This document shows positions 23,601 to 38,600 of a stretch of 64,000 nt of DNA, piece after piece. The stretch lies in the NCBI RefSeq assembly GCF_963678635.1, contig NC_087071.1, positions 16,367,613-16,431,612 on the forward strand, in the 5' to 3' direction. The notes below the pieces were generated by a model. That model was not told the origin of the DNA, did not search any database, and was given only the letters and a program-made list of their open reading frames with translations. Position 1 is the stretch's first letter, and each line of letters opens with the position of its first letter. A program made the position numbers and the translations under genes. This DNA is from Symsagittifera roscoffensis (taxonomy: Eukaryota; Xenacoelomorpha; Acoela; Convolutidae).

Positions 23601-26600
23601 GAAATTTTCGAACTCTGTATATTTAGCAGAAGTTTCGAAAAGCATGTTTTTTTCATTGTTTGTTTCAACACTTTTAAATTAATTGCATGAAAATAAGTGA
23701 GGTTGTCTTTTTTATTACATTCCAAAATATTACATGCAACTTAAAGCTCCCGAATATTTTGCCGCTTTCTTTCTCGATTGTGTGTGCGATTAACTCGCAA
23801 CGCTCACGCGTTAATCGCACGAAGTTTATCACGCGTTTATTGTCCCAAATTGGCAATCTTCACACTCTCTTACTTACGGAACATGATCACAGATTAAATA
23901 TCTTTTTACTTTTGAGCTCAGGACAAAGATACCTTTTTGATTGTAAAAGAAAGTTCAGCCAAAAATGGCCAGTTAAAAAGTCGAAATTGGTCTGGACAAA
24001 TTACATCACAGAGCACAAATTTTCCGCCCTTTTCTTTTTCGAAAAAAGTCCAAACATTTACTCGAGTCGTTAAAACGAGTGCGATATTCATAAGTTTAAT
24101 TAGAGATAAATTGTATTCGGACAGTATTTAAATAATAAAGATTGGTTTTTAAAATTATATTTATTTAAAATTGAATCATATGCAAAATTAGTTTTCTAAT
24201 TATCCGATGAAATTAAAATCCCTCGAGGCACTCATTTAGCTTGTTTGTTAGAATTATTCTTCAAAAATAATTTCAGGCAGGTTTTTTTCTGAAATGATGC
24301 TCTTTTTAAAAAAATTTCCACGCAAAAGCAAGTTTTGGAGCTTTTTCTTCTCCCAAACTATTTCGGACATTACTGTGCATGTAACGTTTACAAACACCGT
24401 CATTGGCATAGTAACAAATAACTAGCCAGCCAACATTTATGTATGGTTTTTTATAAACAAGGAAAGGGACCAATTTACGAGCTGTTCGGCTCTTTACGAT
24501 GAACCACTGTTGTGCCCCAGGTTGAGAATTATATGCAAATTTTTGGTTAATTTTTGGCTGGGCGATGATGTCTCACCCTCAGTCAGACAGGTAACACAGA
24601 TCATGCTGGGTCTCGAACCGCAGACCTTTGGATTGAGAAGCGTAGACTTAGCTACTTCACCAATTTTTCAGGCGTGGGAGAACACGTACAAAAAGTGGGA
24701 CTCCCTTCACTCCCATCTGCTCTCGATTGGAGGTGCGAAACAGGACAAAACTAAGAGTGACAAACTGGGCAGTTGTGACGTCACTGACACGGCAGCTGCT
24801 GTCATCATCAACTACCACCATGGAAGTTATCTGCAAGGGGACAGAATGCAAACAGGGGGAGGGGACGGTGTCCCTAGACAGGTCAGAAGGCTTGAATACT
24901 TGTTCAGCACTGAATAAATAAATATTAAAGTGACATTTTTTCCAGAAAAAGAAACCCTCATGGTTATTTTCAGATTAGTCAGAATCTGACGCGATCAATA
25001 TCCTCCAACCTCACTAAAAACAATAATTTGTAATTGGTTTAGTCAAAATTGAATGTTACTTTGAAAAGTTTTCATGATCTTTTGAAGCTTTTGATTGATT
25101 TGTCTGCCTAATTAGACCCGCTCAAATGTTTGTTTGAAATTGATTAAAATTGGACGATTTGTAAAAACTTTTATTGAGCTTTTTTTAACCGGGTCATCTA
25201 AATCTTTTGTGGAGAAAGTAAATTTTAGGTCTACGATCTGCTGCAAGAGTGGGCGAATATGACAGGATTTCTTTGTTCCATGAGTAGAGTGATTGTACCT
25301 GGTCACCAGACATTCAAACGCACACAAACCCAGCCGCCACATCACTCGCCTCAACCAGTTTGTGCCCAAACAATTTCAATTTTTTATAGTCCCAATAATA
25401 TTATTTTGTTCATGATATCTGCAACATAATATTATAAATTCCAATGCACTTGGCATAATATATAAAAACTTGTTCACGCTCAAGTTTGAGTTTTCGCATT
25501 TTGAATTTTGATTTCTTCAAAGTTCAAAGAAAGTTCATTTGCTATAAGGAAAAGGATTTAAGCTCTCCAGTAATAAATGTGCAAATGGCGCGAAATATAG
25601 AAACGTGAATGACTTTCAGTTTTAAACAATTGAGTTTAGTTTTCAGTTTTATTTATGCTTGTTGACCCAGTTTTCTAGAATTGAGTTAGCTTTATGAAGA
25701 AATGTTGATCAGAAACGTTTTTTTAAAGTTGAAAGAGATTAAATAAGATAATTTTTCTCAAAAAAAAATTGAAAGTTGAAAATTTTTCAAAAAAAGTATT
25801 GTTTTTTTTTGTTTTCCTTGACTTTTTTCCCTCTATCTGTTGGCTATGTTTAATCTGTTCTATTCGACAAGTTTTGTATTTTGTATGTCTCACGAGTATT
25901 TCATTAGGTAATAAAAAAGCCGGAAGAATCATATTAAAAGAATTAAATTAAACAGTAGATGAGTGACTGCAATGAGATAATTGAAAGATATATATATCTT
26001 ATATTAAGATCAAAAATTATGTTTTGAAAATCATTGTCTAAATTAAGCCCGAAAGAATTTGAAACCAGTCAAGTATATTGATTCGGACCAATGATATGTT
26101 TTTAAACCAGTGTTCACATATAAACCCAATAATATCACATTTCAATCAATTTTTTCACCAATCAGGACTGAACACAATTTTAGGCTTCGAATTCTCCTGG
26201 TGCTTCGAGTCAGACTAGTGCATCTGGGGCTGCAGGAAATCTCGGAAACGGCGGGTAAGCTCTCTTAGAATGACGTTAATTGAACCATCAACATTATAAC
26301 CGAGCTGAAACCATACGCATTTATTTTAGAAAGTCATATATTTTTGATATTTAAAAGTCGTGAGCGTCAGGAAAACAGTCAGGAACGTCATAAACGTCTT
26401 TTATTTTTTCACGCTCAATTTTGATTTTTCGAGCTTCGACTTTTGATTTCTTTTCAAACTCACTTCATTTCCTTTCATTTCATTAAAAGGAAGGCAAAAC
26501 TCCTCCGTTGAACACCAAAAGTATAAAGGTAACGAAAAATCTGATTGACTTTTTTTTCGAAAGTAGATTTACATTTGCAGATTTCCCAGCACAATTGAAA

Positions 26601-29600
26601 GTTTAACTATTGATCCAGAATTTTCTAATTGGGTTAATTTTATCTAAAAATTTACAATCTTAAATTATTCTTGAAGATTGAAAAGTTTAAGGCCATATAA
26701 TTTTTTCTTTGAAAATTCGAAAGTCGATTTTTTTTTCAGAAAAGAAGTCATTGTTTTTTCTGCTTCCTTGACCCATTGAACCTTTTCTAAAGTTGGCTGT
26801 GTTTATTTTTGAACTAAATTTGAATTTCGTTTTTGAAAAACTTCAAGTTGCCAAAAACTATCATGAAGTTTAGCATTGGGAAAAATTTTATTATGCTTAT
26901 GATCACATTTTTTTTATCTTATAAAGTTATTCGACATTGTGCCGTTACTTGACTTGACTGCAAAATCGCATGAAATTTAAAAATATGAAGCGTAAATGGA
27001 AAAGAACTAATCCATTGATTAATTCGACAAACAGTCATTTTTTTCTGTTCATGACTCTTTCCCAAATGTCTATTGGCTACAATTTTGAAGTTTTCTGAAA
27101 ACGATGCGCTATGTAATTTAGAAAGTGATGTATTTAGCATATAGCAAAGTATAACATAGACCAAATAGGATGCCTCTGTTCAGTTTTTAATGAACTTTCA
27201 GTTGAATTAAATATCCGTTACGCCTATAACGCACCACATATATCGCGCGTTGTTTGCCCAAATTGACCAATTTGGCAATCTTTATTCCTACAAAATGATC
27301 ACCGGCGATATATCTTTTTATTATTGAGCTCAGGACCACAATACCTTTTTGGATGATATCAAACAATTTCGTGAAAAGCTGTTAATTAAAAAGTCGAAAG
27401 TTATCTGCAAAAATTACTCCGAGCTTAAATAATTGTCTTTTTTCAGAAGTTGCAACAATTACCGCCAGTGGTTGAGTCTTTTTCTAAAAACCGGAAGTTA
27501 ATTTAATCAAACACTCTTCTAGCAAATTAAGTGTTCAAACATACTTTTCAACCTTATTTTTACCGCTCGGTAAATGATTCCCTTGGTTAAAGAATCCCAT
27601 TGCGTTTTAAGGTTGTCAATGAACAACATCCAATACAAACATGAAAGATTTTTGTAGAGATTGTTTTTCGACTTTTTTCAAGTAATTTTTTGAGATATGC
27701 TTTTTCAAAAAATTTTAGATTTTCGTCTCTTTTCTATTCACTATCTTGTAACGCAATGTTTCCGTTGTATCGCAAGTGTTGCGAAGCTTTAGTTTGCCTC
27801 TGTGTTAAATAATACTTTCAGCAATATGATTTCAGAAAAAGTCTATAGCTGCGGACTGTAAATTTGCGGACTCAAGTTTCAATTCAATTTTTCCATTTTC
27901 AGAGATGGCTCTCCCAACATGGTGTGCTCGTCGAGTGCAGTGGCAGCTCAGTTCCCATTGGTTCAGTCAGTGGCCAATCACAATTCGACTCAGTCTGCTT
28001 CTGGAAGTACTAACTCAGTCTCACATTTGGCAGGTAAAAGAACACTCACGCGCCAATTCCTTTTACGTTTCTTTTCAAAAGTAATGAAACGCTCTGACAA
28101 ACCGAATTAATTGAAAAGGGCATTGTGCTAAGTTTGAGCATAGTCTCATGTAAACTTGCAGTTTCCAGTAACCCTGAGACATAAATTGTCAAAAGAAAAA
28201 ATAATTATTGCTAGCAAAAGTTTCTGTATTCAGTCAGTTGCTCATTTTAATTGATTCTGCTTGTCCACTCGTTCTGCTACTCTTTTTAGTCCGATAGTTC
28301 AACAGTAAACAGGGGATCCGGAACTTTAATTTTATAGGATTTAATTACCAAAAAAAACAACGTCTCAGAACAGTAAACATATTTTGTTTCTAGCCATGAT
28401 ACAACGTTTATTCATTATAAATTCTTTTCTTATATACTTTTTTCGCTCTTAAGTTTAAAAAAAATGAAAATTTTAGCAAAAAAACATATTTTTACGTGTT
28501 AATTCGCCCTAAAAAACTCACAACTGCGTAAATTTTAGCAAAAATAGATGAAAAACGAGCAAAGTGTTGGTTTATGCGTTGATAAGACCAATTTGATATG
28601 GTTTCTGTACTTCTTTTTTGCTTACTTTTTGGCTACCAAGAAATGTTTGACTTTTTACTACCGAAAAATTTTACTTTTCCCCCACTCCCTGTTCATAGCG
28701 TAACAACTGAGTTTTGGTTAAAAAATGCTAATTTTCAACCTAAATTTTCAAAAGTTAACGATTCCAATTTCGTTTAGTTTTGCGTAAATGGAAAAAAGCT
28801 AAGTCCGCTCCACCCCACCACAGCAAGTTATCACACATCAGAATATCAAAAAAATGGTTTAATATATTTTTCCAGAGTGAGGGGGACTCTAATCGGAAAG
28901 AGCCGAAATTTGTTTGCTTCAAGCTTAACCGTTGCTTAAGAGTCATAAAAGATTCTTGAAATTGTTTGAAATTAAAGGTGGTATATTTTGATTTCGTTGA
29001 ATTTCAAAAGCTGAAAATTAATCAAAAACTTCTATTTTTTTTTGTTTTTTGCTTCAACGTGGTCATTTTCACTTTTCAGACCAATTGAACAATCATCCCC
29101 CTGAAATCAGTATGAATTCTTTTTCTGTCATTCACCGTTCCGTATTTCGAGTTTACCTGAATGTGACATCTAATTTTATGGAGGCGAGCGTTTGGTTCAA
29201 TAGGATTTGGGGAATTTAGTAGAAACAGTCCACTTGTTTTAAAAATTTTCTGCGATTTTCAGAGCCTTCTCGAAATTTGGTGACACTGACAACTCAAACT
29301 CAATTTCATTGCTATGCAATTTTAACGTTATTTTAGCTATAATTGCTTCACTTTCTGCAGCTCTCTACCTTAGTCAGCCGCCCTTTACAAAAAAAGCAAC
29401 ATTTTGAAAAAATATATATATATTTTCGAAAATATTTTTTCGATTTAAAATTTTTCCCCCTCATTTTCGACTTTCTCTGCCTAGTTTATCGTGGTTGAAA
29501 CATTCTTTGCTACTTGCAAAGCAACTGGCATTACCTGTTGTACTCAAAATTTTGTTTGCTTTCAGGCTCGACTTCAACCATCAGTACTATCTTGACAGTT

Positions 29601-32600
29601 TCATCAGAGAACACAGCACTATTGCAGCCCCACCATCACTCCCTATTCCCACACGCACCCCAGCAAACAAACAACTCCTCGAACTCCTCTCAACTGCAGA
29701 CACAACAAGGTGTAAACAGCAACAACGGCAATAATAACAACAACAACAACAGTAACTTGTCTGTTGGAGGTGTTAATTCAGGTACAAATTCAAGCCAAAA
29801 ATATTTTAAAAAACTATATAATAATTAATTTCAAACTTGTGTTACCCAAAAGATTAGATTTGAGATTTGAAAATAACAGGATTGCAAAGAAGTTATTCAC
29901 TCATTTGTTCTCAATACTCTTTACTGTTTCTAAATACGTTAGTTAAGTGAACTAAAATATACCGTTTGTATGATATATAAAATATACAAAAGTATGAATC
30001 CAAAATATGATTGTTTGCTAATTGAAACACGGAAGATTCAAGTTCCAATTTTCAGGCGCGATGTCGGGAGGCGGCGTAGGACAGGGAAACTTGACAATTC
30101 CATGTCCTAGTAGTGTACTCGGGTCACCCTTGATTCCACCGATTTATGCAAATAGTTGGGGCTCTACTATTTCTCCTAACAAGTGAGTGTAAAATGATGT
30201 TAGATTTTATGTATAGTTTTCTGAATGGATGGGATCATTTGTCATATTGAAATTCGTGTGTTTTTTCTTCTTTTTTTAAGTTAAATACCTGAAATTTGTT
30301 AGAATTTTTTGTTCGACCATTTGAAAAATATGGAGGAACTTTGTATTCGTGTTTAATTTTTTTTCTACATCGAATGATCAGGTACCAGAAAAAAAAATTT
30401 TCCACGAAAAATCAGGTACCATAAAAAATAATCGGAATTTGTCGAATGATGTACCAAATTGAAGCCCTTTCAGTCGTGATTTGAACGACAACAAAAACTT
30501 TTCAAAAAGTTTTCTCAGTCTCGAGAAAATTTGGTTTAAAATTTTTGATTTTAATTTCAATTTTGAGCGAATAAAACGATCTAGTAGGCTTACATACTAA
30601 TGCTGCTTAATTAAAGCCCTGAAAACATATTTTTAAGCAATTTAAATTATTTTTTGGAGATTTATAGCGCCATTGGGAAAATTAAATATACTTACTGAAA
30701 AACAATTTTTGATTTTTTTGTTCTAGTAATTTTTCTACAAAAATGTTTTTTCAATTTGCTTATGTTTTTATGACTGTCGAATGTGTCTAGTTTATAGTTT
30801 TACTGCAGATCTTTTTATCGCACCACGCAGAAAAAACACTAATTTGAAAAAAAAACTTTTAGTTTTTTTTATAGAATATGGTCGAACATTCTGTGCTACT
30901 TGCACAGTAACCGGCTATCCTTGTTTATTTTAGTTTTTGGTCTGGCGTCTGATATTTTGTCTTCAGGTGTTTTTATTTTGTTTGCGCCGCGCATAATCAG
31001 TTTGCGCAGGTAATCCTCATAATGGGGTGATTGCTATATCTTATTAAAGCCTTTTCACTCAGGGATAGATCAAACTGAAAAAAAATCAAGAAGTATTTTT
31101 CAGTGTCGAAAAAATTGGTTTGAATTTTTTTTATAACTTAACTTGAAGCAATTAAAACAAGCGAGTCGATGTTATGATGAAAAAGTTTTCATTTAATCAG
31201 TCAAAACTTAGTTTTTGGGGCTTCATTTAGCGCTTCTTTGACAATAAAAATTTTGTTTCTCATAAAATTCAATTATCTACGCTTTTCAGAAAGTTCAAAA
31301 GGTTTCTGGGTAATTGAGTTTAAAGTACAGCTTCGCATCTGTTTTCAACTTATGATATCACTTGAATCTCGATTTTCAAATGCGTTTAGCAAATGAAAAT
31401 AAGATTTGGCTTGCCAACAACTATGCAAATGGCGTCAATAAACGGATTGATTTAGTTGCAAATATGGATTTATTTTCGAGACAATCCCAAATAAAAAAAA
31501 CTAGGATAACCGGTTGCTGTGCAAGTAGCAGAGACTGTTCTCACAATATTCTTGAAAAAACACCTAAAAAAGTTTTTTCATGTTTTTTCTTTTTTAAATT
31601 GGTGTTGTTTTTGTGCGTGGTGTGATAAAAAGATCTGAGGAGAACCTGAAAATTAGGTATAATAGACTGTCACAGTTAGGCAAATCAGGCAACGGTTTTT
31701 GGTGTTTGAATCGCAATTCAAAAAAAAATCAATTGTTTTCATATATTTTTTAGAAATTGTTTTAGATTTTTGAGGTTTTTTCTTTCCAAAGTAGCGCTGA
31801 AAACCCTGAAATTTTCAAAGAATATTTTTATCAATACTTCATTAGCATTTCGTTCTATAGTGTTTGTTCTCGCTTGCTTTATCATTTGTTTATCATCTCG
31901 AAATTAGACAAAAGCTCAAATTCAAAAATTTCGAACCGGTTTTCATCAACACTGGGAGAACTTCTTGGATTTTTCTAATGTCGTTCGAAGCAAAATTGAA
32001 AGGGTTGTAATAAGATATATCATTTTCCCCTTACGATCATTGTTTGTGGTAAATTTCTTGGTTGAAAAACAAATTAAGCTCGAAATTAGACCAAACGTCA
32101 AAAATTTCAAATTGATTGCTCTCGACGTTGAGAAAAAATTTTGCGTGGAAAAAAACATCTGATTACATAGTTCAGAGTTTCAATGGACGGAAGAATTACC
32201 TTTTGATTCAACCTTCTCTAATTGGCTTATCAAAATAGTTTCAATCAGAAATGAATGTTGAAGGTAATTAAGAAAGTATTTGCTCGTCAACGGAAAAAGT
32301 GGAGTGGCGCAAGCGCTTGCCGTTTTGTTTCAAAACTCAATTTTGACTTCGAAATTTAACAAAATTTATCTAATGATCCCCTTTTTTTTACCCTTGCGAT
32401 AAACAAGGGTATTGCAATCAGGTACTAGACTTTTCCCCCGTTAATAACTTTAGGCACATATTTCGCAGTGAAATTGTTACACGTGGTTTACTGGAGAGGT
32501 AAATGTAGTGGGTGTATGTTAGGCATGGGCCTTGTGTGCCTGTTTTGAGTTCCTTTAATCGTATTTTTGTGTCGAAATTTTTCGGTTTCTTTTCGGCGCG

Positions 32601-35600
32601 TGAGTGTCGGCTTCAGTTCCGTTGTTTTGTTTTCCGGATGATTTTTTTAATTACCTCTTGTTTTTTTTTCGTAAAAATGGTTTGTGTTACAATATGTAGT
32701 GGAAAAGTCTAAAACGTTTTCCCAGATTCTTTTAAAGAAATTTTTTAAATGTTTTTCAAACGCAATTCATTCGTATATTTTTCTGAAGATTTTCTAGGAC
32801 AGTTGAAATTGTGTTAATCGCTTTTTAGTCCAGACTGTTTTGAAAAGTAGCTATTTCATTCGAAAAACGAGAACCATGTAAGCCTGAATTGCCAACAAAT
32901 CAAAAAATTTTAAATTGAAGATTTTTGATAATCTAAATGAAAATTGCTAGAGGAGTTCATCGTTTCGCAATGTCAGGTTGAGTTGCTGTCTGCTAAGTTT
33001 CCTAATGCATTTGTTGAGTTTCTCCATTTTTGAGTAGTTTCAACAAAATAAAAAATCAGTGAAATTTCTGTTTGCTAATGAAAAAAACTTCTCTTTTGAC
33101 GTATAGTTAATTTTGTTCGGTTTTCGGGCGTTGATCCGTTTTCAAGTTTTGTTCTTTGTAGCTTCAGGGAGGTGACCTTGAAACTTAATCAATTTTTTAA
33201 TCAGTTTTTTTTCGGTGCAACAGGTGTCTGCTCAAAGATTGTGGTCTTAGCCACATCACTAATTTTTTTCTTGTTTCCATATCCTTGTAACTGAAAGCGC
33301 AGGTGTTGATCATTCTAGTCTCAGGTGGGACTTAAAACTGCAAAGATTTTTTCATGAAATCATATTTTTTCTGCTGAACTTGTGTCTGCTCGAAGTTTTC
33401 GCTTTTGTTTCTTCTTCGTAAGTTTTGTTCCGTTGCTAATTTTTTACTCAAATTTCTGGCATGTTAGACTAGAATGAACTTCTATCGAAACATAGAAGTT
33501 TGGTTCGAATATTTTTTTCAACGTTTTCCATTTTTTTTTCTTGTTTTTTATGTGTGTGTTCAATCGGAAGTAGTGCGAAGCTCAGTTTCGCTTATGTGTT
33601 CAGTACGTAGCTGTGTCCAAGCTATCTTATCTTCAATTGATGTTCAGTTGAAACAGTTTTTTGTGAGAATTGTAGTTTTTTTGTTGAAACATCTATTTTT
33701 TAGATTCATCACAGACCTCCTTTCTATCCTGTTCTGCAGCAACGAGAAGATAGGAATTAAGATGAGGAAAGACGTGATGGAGATGGTCGGCACTCAGTTG
33801 AGCCATGCTCTGGTCCCCTACTTGTTTGAAAACATGACGCAGCAGGTTTTGAAGTTCTTCGACCACGGGGGATCGGTTAGTTAGCTGTTTTGAATTCTTT
33901 CTGCTAAAATTTTTGTGTTTACGTACAAAACTATGATGATAGTTGCCTATAATAGTAAAAATTTTCAGTAGAAATTTTCTAGAATTTTGAAATTACTAAA
34001 CTCAGTAGCATGCCGAGGCGGGAAATATCTGCATTTTTGGTCAAACCTTTCAGAAAGTTGCCCACAACCACTTTTCTAGTCTGTTTCATTTTCAAAAATT
34101 TCCCTGCAGCACAGACATTTTTGGCAAAAAAAGTGTCATTATGATGCTTTTTTGGGGAATGGAAAATGTCTTTGGTCGACCGAAAACACAAAAAAGTTTC
34201 CAAAAATGAAATATTGACAAAAACTAAACTTAAGCCCTTGTGTTTACCGTATATTTCCATATAAGCTCTGAATTTTTAATTTGCTCAATGTATAATTTCT
34301 TTATGATAATTTGTTGCAGGCTATTCAAAATGAGCTGAACACTCAATTTGCGGACCACCTGATTGACATTTTGGGCAAAGTGTTGGTCACTCATCATGAT
34401 GACGCATCCGACAGTTTTGGGTTCTTCTCAGTGGAGACCCTAATGCTCTCTCTGGCCAAGTTAGTTCCAGTGGGCTTTTTTCTTGAAATATGGATCAACA
34501 GTGGCAACATTTTCAATCAATCAGCGTCTTTCAAACTGTCTTTTAGAGTGACTGATTTTCCAGTTCAATTGTTTAAGATAAAGGTTCGAATACTGAGTTC
34601 CGTTTAGCTAAATAATTAGGATTTCCCTGGTGCTTCAACCATTAAGTGCATATTAATTTATGTTACTGAAAGTCTACCTCACGTTTAGTATTTAAAAGCT
34701 CAATAATAAAAATTCTAGTTTGATTAGAAAAAACTCGTATGTCGTAAAATAGTACCAAATGGATAAAAATTTATTGACATTACATTAGTATGTTTCATTA
34801 AACAGATAATTCGAAAATAATATAACAAAGTACGAATTTTAAAAACTAGTCTCCAACTAAAGATCAAGTTTAGTTCAAACTAATGACTCTGAAAGCTAAA
34901 GTAACCTTATTTTTTGTGGTGGACTGTATTAAATGATTCTTCCTTTGGAACTTCTTTTCCAACATTAGCTGAAAAGTGATTTCTAAAAATGCTGGTGAAG
35001 AAAAAAAAAGGCCATTAAAAATTGAAAATCAAACAATATTGATCAAACAATATTGATTGTAGAATTTTTAAACAAATTGTTTTCATACAATTCCTTAACT
35101 GTAGGAAAAATCAAGAAAATACCTATGTTTTTTGCGCTTGAAAAATTCTTATGAAGTCTCGGCAGCTATATATGGAAAATTCGAACTATATATGTGTAGA
35201 AATTCGAATGAAATGGTCGATATGTTTTTTCTACCTGGCGGGATAGGTTTGTGCTTTTTCCCAATCCGCCTGTTGTTTTTTTTTCTGAATTACTGATTCC
35301 AACGTGCTATTTTAAATAGTTTTTGTTGTAATAAAGCATACTGAAACTTGGTGTGAATATACAGTTTTCTGAAAAACATTTTTCAGAAAACTGTATAATG
35401 CAATTTTTCATGGGCATGGGAAACTGGAAAAAACTTTTTTTTTTCCGAATTCATGTAATTTTTTGTTTTTCGCTGCAGGTATCTGCGTACCCTGGATCAC
35501 AGTCTGGGCAGACACATAGTGATGAAGAAGAAGTTCTGCTACATGGTGGAGAAGATGATGAAGAGGAGAGATGACCTCAGTTTGAGACAGGAGATGAAGT

Positions 35601-38600
35601 TCAGGCAAGAGATCAAATCAAGCAAAAATAAACTATCTCAAACTATTTTGATTGGCCCTAGAATTAAGTCTTCGTGGTCAACTAGAAGAAGCTACGAGAT
35701 AAATATTAAAAAATTTAAATCCGAAATAATGTTTTGTGTGAATTCAGGGGCGGATCTAGGATTTTCTCGAGGGGGGGCGGAGTTTTTTAGGTCAACCAAA
35801 TTGATTTTCTGAGCTCTCCCACAGCACTGAATAGACCTTGTTTTGGCCAAAGTTTCTTCCACGCAGGCAAAATTTTGAAAAAAAAAATAGCCAAAAAGGC
35901 ATTTTCGGCATTTTCTGGAAATTTTTGACGAAAAAAATCGCGTTTTTTTTGGCGCTTGCTCCCTCCTCAAAGCTAGTATATATTGGTGCGAAAGGAGCCA
36001 ATTTTTATGGTGCGCCACCAAAAATAGATGTACCCCCTAAATCCGCCTCTGAGAGAATTGGTGATCACTGTTTTATACTAATCTTAGGAAAAGACTGGTC
36101 GATTGGTTAATATGGGGGGTTCCGTTACAATATCTGATAGGGAAGAGTCATTACTGGGTACTAGGGGGATATAATGAAAGATATTCAATTTTATTTTTAA
36201 GGAATAAACTGGTGGAATATGTGGCCGACTGGGTTCTGACTGCAAACAGAATCAGACACACAAACGAAGAACTCATTCTTCTCTCAAGGTCAGTCATTAG
36301 AGTCAAACTGCATCAAAACTGCTTCTCACGTATAGCCGGGGTTGACATTTCAGCGCTGATCACCACTGATTCAGCAGTATCTTCTGATAGTATAATTTGC
36401 AGTTCTGACTCATAAATAATTCATCGAAAATTACGGCAATCGATTTATGACTAGCCGATTATGTTTCATCAATCAGAGAAAATTCAGTGGTGAACTTTGT
36501 CAAATTGAGTTCTGGTGCCTAGGTTATAATGGGCCACTTAACACTTTGCTATTATCCATGGCAATCAGTTTTTTTATCTGCTTTTCGGAATATGGCCTGC
36601 AAAGATTTGAAAATATAAGACTAGCGAGCTGCATAAAGAAGCAAATATAGCCGGTTACTGTGTAAGTAGCTCAGGATGTTTCGACCATAGTCTTTAGAAA
36701 ACTACGGCTTAGAAAGTTTTTTCCAAATTGTAGTTTTTTCTGCTTGGTACGATAAAGGATCACACCAAGCAGAAAAAATATAAAAATATGAATTAGGCAT
36801 ATTTGACATATGTCTAAATATAAATTAAGCATATTAGACAGTCATAGTAATATAGGCAAATTGGACTAATTTTTTTGGAAAAATGACTTGACAAGTTAAA
36901 AAAATACAAAAAATTCCCAAAATGAAGCTGAAAAAACTCCAAAAACTAGATTTACTTGCTTAATAGTCATTTTCAATGTCTTAGCTTAGGTAGAATTCAG
37001 CTGCTGTAAGCCTGCTCGCTGGTTTTATTCGCTCGAATTAAGACGAAAAATCAAAAATTTCAAACCGGTTTTTCTCGACCCTGGAGAAACTTTTTGTTTT
37101 TTTTAAGTGGTTTGAATCACGATTGAAAGGGCTTTAATATGATATATCACTCAATCCAGTCTGATGATTGTCTGTGGTACCTGATTTTGCGTGAAAACAA
37201 AAAGGAAAAAAACTAAAGCACCCAAAAACAAAGTTCCTCCCTTTTATCAAATGGTCAGTTCAAATAAAAAATTCCTCCCCATTTTTCAAATGGTTGGAAT
37301 TATTACAGGAAAAATTATCCGAAAAATCAGTACCAATTTAGAGATAACTCGCGGTTTATTGTTCCGACCATTGGAAATGGGGAGGAAATTTGTATTCGAG
37401 TGTGTTTTAGTTTTTTTCCACGTAAAATCTGGTACCAAAAATAATCATCGGAATGGGTCGAGTGATATATCATATTAAAGTGATTCGAACGATATTAAAA
37501 GCTTCGAACGAGTTTTTTTTTCACAGAGTCGAGAAAAATCGATTTGAAATTTTTGAATTTTGGTCTAATTTCGAGCTAATAAGGTGAATGTGTATGCTTA
37601 CAATAGCTTATGTAAGCTTATTTTAAGCCGTGAAAACTTAGTTTTACTCATGTATCCTTGTTTTTAAACGATGAGTCAGCGATGCTTGCGCGCTGATTCA
37701 TCGCTTGGTTTAAGTGCTGATTCATTAATTTTTAGACAAGTTGGTAACAAGTTATTGATCTAACCCTGAACATGGAATGGCAAACACACAATTTGTTCAA
37801 AAAACACAATTTTTTCAAAAGTGAACTCAAGATTTAAAAGGTTACTTTGAAACTCTCAGCCGAGATAAAATTAATTTGCAAAGAGTTTTCTTGAAATTTC
37901 GCTGGAGAAGAGCCGATATCAACTTCGGCCAAAGTTTTGCTGTAGTTTCTAGGTCAAGGTGTCTGTAAAAGGTGTCAGGTCACGGAAATCTTAAGAGTAA
38001 TTAACTTCGAAGTTTTAGTTGCTCGAAATATTCTTTTGCATTTCAGTTCTACTGGGAATCAACGTGTTCTGTTATGTCCGAAAGGAAGATTATTAATAAT
38101 ACAAATATCAAAAGAATTGTTTTTCTTCTTTTATACTTTCTATCCTGTGAAACTTCAATCCATTCAGCTCCGTTTGAGCACTTCAAAAAAAGGAGAAAAG
38201 CATATCAAAAGTGGGTGTTGAACCGTTTTTTTTTAATTCGCCGAAATCGAGTCTCATTGTTTCTCAGATTTGACAATTTAACCTTTAATGAGGACCATCT
38301 GGTTCACTCTTATGTAGATCACTCCTAAACAATTTTCTCAGCAAATTAATTTTTCGTACTAAAAAGATTCATCTCTGTTTTCGTGATCGAACGAATGGTT
38401 TTTGGAGACATTTTGATAAGGCTCACTTGAATGTCTTTTCTGGTGGAGCATTGTATTGTTTTAGTGAATTAGCCTCTCAGGTCTAAAGTTCATTTTTATC
38501 GAGATGTTTTATAATTCCTTCCCAATCTTTCATTTTTATGCCGAGCATTATCGCACATCTTTTTTATTATTAATTCGTGATCGTCATTTGAAAATTTGAA

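Noticed and set aside
23687..24073. 128-aa plus-strand frame
   Set aside because: It lies in a dispersed repeat whose other copies do not keep the frame.
24510..24917. 135-aa plus-strand frame including NF1 exon E
   Set aside because: Only 24672-24881 is coding; the rest reads through the intron and a SINE-like sequence.
33474..33884. 136-aa plus-strand frame including NF1 exon J
   Set aside because: The part before 33704 is intron; the acceptor and family alignment fix the exon start.
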